A stretch of 59,241 bases of DNA from Soonwooa sp032062245. GTDB taxonomy: Bacteria > Bacteroidota > Bacteroidia > Flavobacteriales > Weeksellaceae. This document shows positions 17,514 through 24,419 of this stretch, in pieces; the first letter of the stretch is position 1; the number at the start of each line of letters is the position of its first letter. The position numbers and the translations under genes are program-made. The notes under the pieces are model-generated. The model saw nothing but the letters and a program-made list of their open reading frames with translations. It had not been told where the DNA came from and searched no databases. The stretch covers positions 1 through 59,241 of the forward strand of contig NZ_DAMBQF010000014.1 of assembly GCF_032062245.1 (NCBI RefSeq), given 5' to 3'.

Positions 17514-18226
17514 ATAAAATTATCAAAATTTTTCAAAGCAATTAATTTTTCAGACGTAAAACCCTCAGCATAAGCAACTCCCGATAAACGCCCAAGATCT
17601 TGCGCGCGGTAAGTTAAACTCTTCAAAAAGTCTTTTGTCGCGATTGGCGTCATAGGCTCGTTAGAAGTTGGATCATAAAACTGCGTTTTATAAGCCATAC
17701 AAGATGCAATTTTAACATCTAAAAAGTCAGAAATATCAATAACAAATTCTGGTTGAATATGCTTCCATTGGATGTAATGCAAAATCAATTTAGGTCGCCA
17801 AACCTCTTGCGGTTGATTGTCTAATTCGGTTTCGATTTTTCTAAGCCCCGAAAGAAAACAAGCATCAGAAGCCAACTTTGCGCCTTTTGCATGATCTGGA
17901 TGACGATCATCAATCGCATTAGCCAAAACAATATCTGGTTGGTATTTTCTAATCATTTTAACGATTCGCATTTGATAGTCTTTAGAGTTTTCTAAAAAAC
18001 CATCTTCCATCTTCAAATTTTCTCTTGATGATACTTTCAAAATTTTTGCAGCTTCAGCAGCTTCCACGGCGCGCGTTTCGTTAGTACCACGAGTTCCTAA
18101 TTCACCTTGTGTCAAATCGATTATAGCTACTGTTTTTCCTTCCGAAATCAGTTTTGCTAGTGTTCCTCCACAACCTAACTCAACATCGTCAGGATGCGCT
18201 CCAATTGCTAAGATGTCAACTTTCAT
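17510..18226 (-). CDS. bshB1: Bacillithiol biosynthesis deacetylase BshB1
   Basis: Removes the acetyl group from GlcNAc-malate in the second step of bacillithiol synthesis, the low-molecular-weight thiol of this lineage. The 238-residue protein has the PIG-L/LmbE zinc motif GAHPDDVELGCGGTLA (His11, Asp13, Asp14) and the second metal-site loop DDRHPDHAKGA near 109-119. Length and ends match BshB1. A TAAATTTG element lies upstream on the minus strand (18242-18249). bshA and bshC are not in the window. Confidence 0.93.
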   Translation of the reverse strand: MKVDILAIGAHPDDVELGCGGTLAKLISEGKTVAIIDLTQGELGTRGTNETRAVEAAEAAKILKVSSRENLKMEDGFLENSKDYQMRIVKMIRKYQPDIVLANAIDDRHPDHAKGAKLASDACFLSGLRKIETELDNQPQEVWRPKLILHYIQWKHIQPEFVIDISDFLDVKIASCMAYKTQFYDPTSNEPMTPIATKDFLKSLTYRAQDLGRLSGVAYAEGFTSEKLIALKNFDNFI

Positions 18227-18241
18227 TATCTTAATTTTTTA

Positions 18242-18249
18242 CAAATTTA
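18242..18249 (-). promoter_or_regulatory. -7 element for bshB1
   Basis: The minus strand reads TAAATTTG, 15 bases before the bshB1 ATG and just downstream of the terminator of the preceding TPR gene. No TTG sits at the ideal spacing. Confidence 0.5.
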
Positions 18250-18258
18250 TGAAAACAA

Positions 18259-18291
18259 AAAAATCCCGTAGTTTTCACCACGGGATTTTTT
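18259..18291 (-). terminator. Terminator after TPR gene
   Basis: AAATCCCGT (18261-18269) and ACGGGATTT (18280-18288) form a 9-bp stem with flanking A and T runs. It closes the transcription unit that includes the long TPR gene. Confidence 0.85.
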
Positions 18292-18303
18292 ACGATTAAT
18301 ATC

Positions 18304-19956
18304 TTATTTACTTAAATATTTAACAAGATTAACTGCATCTTGATATGTTGGGTTAAGCGCAACCGCCTTATCAGCATATTCTTTAGCTTTTGCCTTGTCT
18401 CCATCTTTGTTAGCATAAGCTATCGCAAAATATGCGTAAGAAAGAGATTCTTTATTAGCTTCAACTTCAGCAGGATTTTTTGTAATCAAATCGATGTATT
18501 TTTGATAAGATCCATTTGCTAAGTCTGTATTACCGCTTTGTTGATAAGCATAAGCCAAAGAGTTGTAAGCTGGCGCCCAATCAGGAAGCAAACTTGTTAA
18601 TTTTTGCCATGTTAACACAGCGCCATTCCAGTTTTTAGCTTCTTGGTAAGCTTGTGCTAAATAAGCCATAGATGTAGTATCTTCTGGGTTAGCAGCTACT
18701 TTCTTCTTAAGTCCTTCAATCTGTGGGTTAGTTGGCCCTTGATCAGCAGAAGCAGCATTAAATCCACCTTTGATTTTAGCTAACTCTTCGTCCCACTTCA
18801 TTGTTTCATCTTTTGCAGCTTTCGCAATTGCAATTTTAGACTGAACTTGAGTTTCTAATTCTGCTTTTTTAGCAGGATCTTTTTCATTTTTAGCCAAACC
18901 AGCAGCAATCAAACCTGCAAGACCTTGATCCGCAGCCTGAACTCTAGCTTTATCAACAGAGCTAACAAATTTATCTAAATTCTCTTTTGCACTTGTATAA
19001 TCTCCAGAACCGTACTGTATATAAGCACGAAGTTTATATTTAATCGGATCTTCAACTTTATCAAAAATCTTATCTAAAGTCGTTTTCGCATTCGCATAAT
19101 CATCATTGATGAAATATAATTTAGCAATCTCTAACTGAGTTGAAGGATCTTCATCCGCATACTGAGAATATTTAACCAAATCTTGCGTCGCTTCAGCATT
19201 ACGTTGATATTTCATATTGAAACCAGCCAAAGCTTTATACGCAGGTGCATAAGAAGGATCAACAGCAACTGCTTTATCTAAATTTTCTTTTGCTTTTTGC
19301 CATTGTTGAGCTGCCATCCATAATGTTGCAATTCTTGTATAGACAGAGGCTTTACTTTTTGCAACAGGAAGCGCATTTTCGTAAGCAGAAAGAGCACTAC
19401 CAGCTAACTTAGGGTCGTTCGTAGACTTAAGTCTATAAGCATCTCCTAACGCATAGTAATAATTTGCTGGTACACCCGCTTTTTGAGATCTTTCGATAGC
19501 TTTGTTAAGGAACTCAATTGCTAAATCAGGATTCGTAGTTTTTTCATAAATCGTTAAAGCTTCAGCAGCACGATAAAGTACTTCTGCATCTTTCTCTTTA
19601 GTATCTTTAACAATTTGACGAAGATCGTTTTCTCCAGACTTATCGCCTTTCCCAATTTTGATAGAAGCTAAACCTACTTTGTTAAGAGCACTTTTAGGAT
19701 CTTTTGCTAAACCTTGATCAAAATATTCTTTAGCCTTGTCAAAATTAGGCTCGAACTGAGTTAAATATGTATTCCCCAGATAAAAATAGTTATTAGCTGA
19801 TGGATCTTTTGTAATTAAATCATTAAAATTTTGTCTTGCTTTTGCATATTTGTGACTGTCAACATAGATGATACCTTCTTGCACAGATTGAGCAAATGCA
19901 AACTGAGAGAAAAACCCAACAGCCGCAGTCAAAACAATTTTCTTGGAATAATTCAT
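18304..19956 (-). CDS. Exported tetratricopeptide repeat protein
   Basis: A 550-residue protein with a signal peptide (ending AFAQ near residue 23) followed by TPR-like helices over most of its length, for example YFYLGNTYLTQFEPNFDKAK and YKALAGFNMKYQRNAEATQD. It probably acts in the periplasm as a scaffold; no enzymatic motif is seen. It lies about 95 bases downstream of the PstS-like gene and not far from the TonB motor genes, a neighbourhood that recurs in Flavobacteriia (recalled). The last 145 or so residues (from ADQGPTNPQIEGLKKK) are clearly related to the short TPR protein at 49609-50154: both share LPDWAPAY and SYQKYI at matching positions. Confidence 0.85.
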   Translation of the reverse strand: MNYSKKIVLTAAVGFFSQFAFAQSVQEGIIYVDSHKYAKARQNFNDLITKDPSANNYFYLGNTYLTQFEPNFDKAKEYFDQGLAKDPKSALNKVGLASIKIGKGDKSGENDLRQIVKDTKEKDAEVLYRAAEALTIYEKTTNPDLAIEFLNKAIERSQKAGVPANYYYALGDAYRLKSTNDPKLAGSALSAYENALPVAKSKASVYTRIATLWMAAQQWQKAKENLDKAVAVDPSYAPAYKALAGFNMKYQRNAEATQDLVKYSQYADEDPSTQLEIAKLYFINDDYANAKTTLDKIFDKVEDPIKYKLRAYIQYGSGDYTSAKENLDKFVSSVDKARVQAADQGLAGLIAAGLAKNEKDPAKKAELETQVQSKIAIAKAAKDETMKWDEELAKIKGGFNAASADQGPTNPQIEGLKKKVAANPEDTTSMAYLAQAYQEAKNWNGAVLTWQKLTSLLPDWAPAYNSLAYAYQQSGNTDLANGSYQKYIDLITKNPAEVEANKESLSYAYFAIAYANKDGDKAKAKEYADKAVALNPTYQDAVNLVKYLSK

Positions 19957-20052
19957 TATAATTTTATTTTAGTTTATTTAAATATTGAATATGGATTGAA
20001 ACACAAGATTCATTCCAAATTTTATTTCAAAATCGTAAATTTTGTTAACATG

Positions 20053-20925
20053 TTATCGCATCTGAACTTCACGGCGATATAGATTGTAAGGTTGAAGCCC
20101 TTCTTTCTCCACAACGATCTGTCCAAGTTGTGTACATGCAAATCTAATAAAACCATTACCAAGGCCATAATACGCCTCATTGGTTAGAAAATACAAAACT
20201 CTTGTAAAAGGATATTGCATATCTTGTAGATTATCAACTGTTGGTGTATAAGATTTGCCTTTATCAACAATTGGCAAGACATTGATTTTATCTCTTAGCA
20301 TAATAGCTTCATCTCCATATGGACGCGAAATCGTATTAAGGCTAATAACTCCAATTTTGTTCGGATACTTCTCTAACTCTTTGACAATATTCTCATTACC
20401 TTTAATAATTGAATATTTAAGAGCTGAAGCTTTTACATTAAACTGCTGAGCAATAAAATTAATATTACTTGAGTTAGCTCCATCAAAGATCAGACTTTTT
20501 TCATCAGAAGAAATTCTCTTTTTAATTTCATCTACACTTAATTCTTTAATGGTAGAATTTTCTTTAGAAACAACAAAAACTAAGGCATCAGCAGCAAATT
20601 TTGCAGGTTGCCAAGGCAGATTTATTTTTTTATCATAAGCATCCTTTTCCGACTTTGTCAAGTTTCGAGACATTACAATGACACGCGTTTTTCTATCTAA
20701 AAGATCTAGCAAGCCAATATCTTCTTTGGTATATACTACGTTAATCTTCGTACTGGGATTGAGAGCCATGTAACGCTCTGTTAAAGCTTCTGTAACGCTT
20801 CTAAAAGATTCATCCGCTTCCAATGTTATAGTACCTTGGTTAGGTGTATCCAAAGCCTCAGTTTTAGATTTATTACATGAAATTAAAAAGAAAATAGCGA
20901 ATACTACTAAAATACTATTCTTCAT
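20053..20925 (-). CDS. PstS-like substrate-binding lipoprotein (orphan)
   Basis: A 290-residue periplasmic binding protein of the phosphate-binding PstS-like family. The N-terminus is a lipoprotein signal (FAIFFLISCNKSK; Cys about residue 17). ITLEADESFRSVTEALTERY and KFAADALVFVVSKENS are typical of the family. No pstC, pstA or pstB genes are near, so a role in ABC phosphate import is not supported; it may sense or deliver a ligand linked to the TonB system next door. Its start overlaps the preceding small membrane protein gene by 11 bases, implying coupling. Confidence 0.8.
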   Translation of the reverse strand: MKNSILVVFAIFFLISCNKSKTEALDTPNQGTITLEADESFRSVTEALTERYMALNPSTKINVVYTKEDIGLLDLLDRKTRVIVMSRNLTKSEKDAYDKKINLPWQPAKFAADALVFVVSKENSTIKELSVDEIKKRISSDEKSLIFDGANSSNINFIAQQFNVKASALKYSIIKGNENIVKELEKYPNKIGVISLNTISRPYGDEAIMLRDKINVLPIVDKGKSYTPTVDNLQDMQYPFTRVLYFLTNEAYYGLGNGFIRFACTQLGQIVVEKEGLQPYNLYRREVQMR

Positions 20926-21112
20926 AACGACTATCTCTTATTTTTCTAATAGCGCGAAAAACACGAAAAATCCCATAACCAATTAAAATAGTACCTAATG
21001 GATAAGCAATATTTGGTTCAAGCTGAACTACAAAAAATTTATAAATAATAACCACGATACCTAGAACGGCATAAAAAAAACCCGTGATTACCGATAACCA
21101 ATTAAACATCAT
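20915..21112 (-). CDS. Small two-helix membrane protein, unknown function
   Basis: A 65-residue protein with two hydrophobic segments (VITGFFYAVLGIVVIIYKFF and YPLGTILIGYGIFRVF) and a charged tail (RAIRKIRDSRYEE). No family is recognised. It overlaps the PstS-like gene by 11 bases and is preceded by a TATCTTTG element only five bases before its ATG, so it probably heads a separate transcript behind the tonB terminator. The overlap and the promoter support it as a real gene. Confidence 0.7.
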   Translation of the reverse strand: MMFNWLSVITGFFYAVLGIVVIIYKFFVVQLEPNIAYPLGTILIGYGIFRVFRAIRKIRDSRYEE

Positions 21113-21117
21113 AGTAA

Positions 21118-21125
21118 CAAAGATA
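21118..21125 (-). promoter_or_regulatory. -7 element directly before the small membrane protein gene
   Basis: The minus strand reads TATCTTTG, then five bases, then ATG. It abuts the tonB terminator. It implies a leaderless transcript for the small membrane protein and PstS-like pair. Confidence 0.65.
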
Positions 21126-21126
21126 C

Positions 21127-21155
21127 AAAAAAAAGAGAAGCCGAAGCTTCTCTTT
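21127..21155 (-). terminator. Terminator after tonB
   Basis: A perfect 10-bp stem AAAGAGAAGC/GCTTCTCTTT with a CGAA tetraloop; on the minus strand a T run follows. It ends the exbB-exbD-exbD-tonB operon. Confidence 0.9.
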
Positions 21156-21175
21156 CTTATGTTAATAAATGCTAA

Positions 21176-22018
21176 TTATTGAAATTGCATTGTAATTGGA
21201 ATTGAGAAATATGATCTCACGCTTTCACCGTTAAGCTTAGCAGGCTTCCATTTCTTCTGTCTCTTAACAACACTAACTGCTTCAGAGTCAAATTCAGAAT
21301 TTCCTGACTTTTGCATAACCTTAACATCGGAAACCGAACCATCTCTTTCCACGATGAATCTTAACTTAACTGTTAATTGTCCTTCACCTTCCATATTAGA
21401 AGAATCGATATTCTCACCAACATATTTACGGAAACTTCCAAGACCACCAGGATACTCAGCAGACTGGTCTACTTCAGCATATACCTCGTTAGTATTAACA
21501 GGAGCTTTAACTTCAGCAGTTGTCACTTTACCTGGTCCAGGTGGAGGTGGCGGTGGCGTAAAGTCTGGCTTCTTAACACCTTCTTGATTAACAAGACCAG
21601 TAGTTGTTTCTAACTGTTTTGTAATCGGTGGTGGAGGTGTTTCTACCTTTGGCTCTCTTTTAGGTTCAGGAACAACATTTTGAATTACTTCAATTTTCTC
21701 CGGCTCCTGCTTTGGTGGAGGTGGTGGAGGTGGTTCCTCTTCTTTAGGCTGTTCTAAAACTGGCTGCTCTGGTAAAATCTCAATAAGATTTGCATCAACT
21801 TCAGTTTTATCAGCAGCGTTCATTTGTTTAATCTTCAGATATACAAACGGAGATATAACTGCAACTAGGAAGAAAATTGTACCAAAAATAAATGACTTCG
21901 TCAATAACTTAGGATACTCCGTTCTTAGATCGTATGCGCCATACTCTTTATTTCTATTCTGAAATACAATCTCATCTAATGATAGATTTTCTGGATTGTA
22001 ATTTGAATTCTCTGACAT
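21176..22018 (-). CDS. tonB: Energy transducer TonB
   Basis: Couples the proton-driven ExbB/ExbD motor to outer-membrane TonB-dependent receptors. The 280-residue protein has an N-terminal cytoplasmic segment of about 45 residues (with NRNKEYGAYDLRTEYP, usual in Bacteroidota TonB), one membrane helix (SFIFGTIFFLVAVISPFVYL near 47-66), a Pro/Glu-rich periplasmic spacer (EEEPPPPPPPKQEPEK), and the TonB C-terminal domain (YPGGLGSFRKYV to SYFSIPITMQF). It is last in the motor operon, 36 bases after exbD2. Confidence 0.95.
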   Translation of the reverse strand: MSENSNYNPENLSLDEIVFQNRNKEYGAYDLRTEYPKLLTKSFIFGTIFFLVAVISPFVYLKIKQMNAADKTEVDANLIEILPEQPVLEQPKEEEPPPPPPPKQEPEKIEVIQNVVPEPKREPKVETPPPPITKQLETTTGLVNQEGVKKPDFTPPPPPPGPGKVTTAEVKAPVNTNEVYAEVDQSAEYPGGLGSFRKYVGENIDSSNMEGEGQLTVKLRFIVERDGSVSDVKVMQKSGNSEFDSEAVSVVKRQKKWKPAKLNGESVRSYFSIPITMQFQ

Positions 22019-22054
22019 TTTCTTAATATTTAAGAATTAATTGTAGCACGGAGA

Positions 22055-22597
22055 TTATTCTCCAACTTTCTTTTTATAAACAGCCAATTCCCAAGGTTTG
22101 ATATCGGTAACCCCATATCTTTCATTTTTAGTAATAGCCATTTCGTCAAGAATATCTACAAAATTTTTGTACACTGCATCATCAGTCGGCTTAATAATCA
22201 CAGTAAACATGTTCTGATCTGCCGCTCTCGCTTTTGCTTGCTCGATTACTTTAGTAATCCCTTCTCTATCATACCTCGTCTCTATCAAGGTTTGGTCATT
22301 AAGACCAGCTTGATCTTGTTGGTGATAGAAAACTCTATTATCTTTCCCAATAATAATTGAGATTGAATTGCTCAATTTAATTTCAGTATCTGGCGGTTTT
22401 TGAGTCTCATCTTTCGGTTTTGCCGGAAGACCAAGATCCATCACGTTCGGTTTACTGAAAGTAGTGGTAAACATGAAGAAGGTAATCAATAGAAACCCTA
22501 AGTCTACCATCGGCGTCATATCGACTCTGGTATTCTGCTTTTTCGAGCGTACCTTGCCGCCTTTGGCGCCACTGTCTTTTACTTGTACTTCTGCCAT
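22055..22597 (-). CDS. exbD: ExbD/TolR family biopolymer transport protein (second copy)
   Basis: A 180-residue motor subunit with a basic N-terminus, one membrane helix (MTPMVDLGFLLITFFMFTTT, with the conserved membrane Asp of the proton path at about residue 32) and a periplasmic domain. It differs from ExbD1 in its C-terminal domain. Nine bases separate it from exbD1. Two ExbDs in one operon are normal in Bacteroidota, and the stator presumably uses both. Confidence 0.93.
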   Translation of the reverse strand: MAEVQVKDSGAKGGKVRSKKQNTRVDMTPMVDLGFLLITFFMFTTTFSKPNVMDLGLPAKPKDETQKPPDTEIKLSNSISIIIGKDNRVFYHQQDQAGLNDQTLIETRYDREGITKVIEQAKARAADQNMFTVIIKPTDDAVYKNFVDILDEMAITKNERYGVTDIKPWELAVYKKKVGE

Positions 22598-22606
22598 TTC
22601 TATTTA

Positions 22607-23206
22607 TTATTTCCCTTCTTGAGATGTTATTAACCAAAACTTAAGAAAATCTATATCTCTTAAGCCTTCAAATAAGTCTTTTACTTTTGGATACTTTGTT
22701 GACACATCACCTTTAATAGCTAACTTGTAGCTAGGGTTAACTGCCAAACTTTGTTGTACCCAATCAATAACTTGCTTATTAACGCTATCCAAAGGCACTC
22801 CTTCTTTAGCTTTAAAGGTTTTTAATTGATCTTCTGAAAGACCTAGATAACCTTTTAGCTGATTCATCGGAACACCGATTGTTTGCACTTTCGCAAATGC
22901 CACCTTTTCTTTATCGTTGAAAGTCATTCCGTATTTAGCACCCATTTTTTCTAATAACTGTACTCTTTCTGCACCGTTATCAACTGGAGTAAAATAGAAT
23001 TTACCTTCTGGTGTTACGTTGATGGTCATAAGACTCGCATCAGGTAACAATTTTTCTGATATTGATGATGGCGGTTTGATTTGTTCCACATCTGGTTTCT
23101 TAAACTGTGTGGTCAAGATAAAGAATGTAAGTAGTAAGAACGCAACATCACACATCGCTGTCATGTCGGTTACCACTCCATGTCTTTTTGGTTTAATTTT
23201 CGCCAT
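22607..23206 (-). CDS. exbD: ExbD/TolR family biopolymer transport protein (first copy)
   Basis: A 199-residue motor subunit. The N-terminus MAKIKPKRHGVVTDMTAMCD leads into the membrane helix (VAFLLLTFFILTTQF) with the conserved Asp at residue 20. The periplasmic part is longer than in the second copy (PPSSISEKLLPDASLMTINV). It lies 75 bases downstream of exbB and 9 bases before exbD2 in the same operon. Confidence 0.93.
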   Translation of the reverse strand: MAKIKPKRHGVVTDMTAMCDVAFLLLTFFILTTQFKKPDVEQIKPPSSISEKLLPDASLMTINVTPEGKFYFTPVDNGAERVQLLEKMGAKYGMTFNDKEKVAFAKVQTIGVPMNQLKGYLGLSEDQLKTFKAKEGVPLDSVNKQVIDWVQQSLAVNPSYKLAIKGDVSTKYPKVKDLFEGLRDIDFLKFWLITSQEGK

Positions 23207-23281
23207 TTTATTATTATTTCTTTAACTAACTTCTTGAATTACAAATTGCGTGCTAGCAATTATATCTAACTGAGTTTGTTC

Positions 23282-24145
23282 TTAGTTGAACTCAGCAAAA
23301 GATTGTTGGATACTCATAGAGATTTCGTCAATCTTATAAGTTAAACCATCAATTTTAGCAGTAAAGAAGTTGTAGAAAATAATCGCGATAGCTGATGTAC
23401 CAATACCTAAAGCCGTATTAATAAGTGCTTCAGAAATACCGATTGATAATGCAGCAGCATCAGGAGTACCTCCTCCAGATCCTAAAGCGTGGAACGCTTT
23501 AATCATCCCGATTACCGTACCTAAAAGCGCAATAAGGGTTGCAACTGTACCTAATGTAGAAAGAATGTTCATGTTTTTCTCTAACATTGGCATCTCAAGA
23601 GTTGTAGCTTCTTCGATTGACTTGTTAAGAGCGATCATTTTTTGCTCTTTGTTAAGTGTGTTGTCTTTAGCTAAAGCTTTGTAAGTCGTAAGACCTTCTT
23701 TAACTACGTTACCAACAGATCCTTTTTGTCTGTCACACTCTTCCATTGCTTCATCAATCTTGTTTTGGTTAAGTAAGCTTCTAACTTTCATTACGAAGTT
23801 ATCTAAGTTACCGTTACCTGCAGCTTTCCCTAAAACTAAGAAACGCTCAATCGAGAACACAACTACTGTAAGCATGAAAAGGATAAGGATGTGTACTACT
23901 GGACCTCCCATGTAGATAATACCCATAAATCCTTCTGGGTGTAATTCTTTAGATTCTACATCTGCTAAAGCTACTGATGCTCCCGTTACTTTTGGGTTAG
24001 CAGCAAAGTTAGACGGATTACCTAGTACAAATAGATAGATTGCTAATGCAACTAAGTAAAGAATTGGTAAAATTATAGCCGGATTAAGGCCTCCCTTTTT
24101 TCTAGCAACTACTTGCTCGTCTGTGTTCGAAACATTCATTTCCAT
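23282..24145 (-). CDS. exbB: MotA/TolQ/ExbB proton channel protein
   Basis: The proton-channel core of the TonB motor. At 287 residues it has an N-terminal helix (ILPILYLVALAIYLFVLG near 30-47), a second one (VVHILILFMLTVVVFSIERF), and the TolQ/ExbB signature in LSTLGTVATLIALLGTVIGM and GISEALINTALGIGTSAIA. It heads the exbB-exbD-exbD-tonB operon. The 270 bases upstream hold no exact TAnnTTTG on this strand. An alternative start at the third residue (MNVSN) cannot be excluded. Confidence 0.93.
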   Translation of the reverse strand: MEMNVSNTDEQVVARKKGGLNPAIILPILYLVALAIYLFVLGNPSNFAANPKVTGASVALADVESKELHPEGFMGIIYMGGPVVHILILFMLTVVVFSIERFLVLGKAAGNGNLDNFVMKVRSLLNQNKIDEAMEECDRQKGSVGNVVKEGLTTYKALAKDNTLNKEQKMIALNKSIEEATTLEMPMLEKNMNILSTLGTVATLIALLGTVIGMIKAFHALGSGGGTPDAAALSIGISEALINTALGIGTSAIAIIFYNFFTAKIDGLTYKIDEISMSIQQSFAEFN

Positions 24146-24419
24146 ATTAAACTAAATTATAATTGTTAAATTTTCTAGGTTGTAAAATAAAGGCAAATAA
24201 ATTAAAAATGCAATACTTAGTATACATTTAACTTCTAATTTATATTAGCGCTTTAGATAAATAATTATTATATTGATATTTATTTCAAAAAATATTGCGT
24301 CATTTTTACTTCTATACTTTTATTCGTTTTATTAAAGTCTAAAATAAGCCTGTATTTTTTTGAACTTTTAAATAGTATTTCGTTTTAAACACTCGCTTAA
24401 TTTATACTAAGAAACGGCA

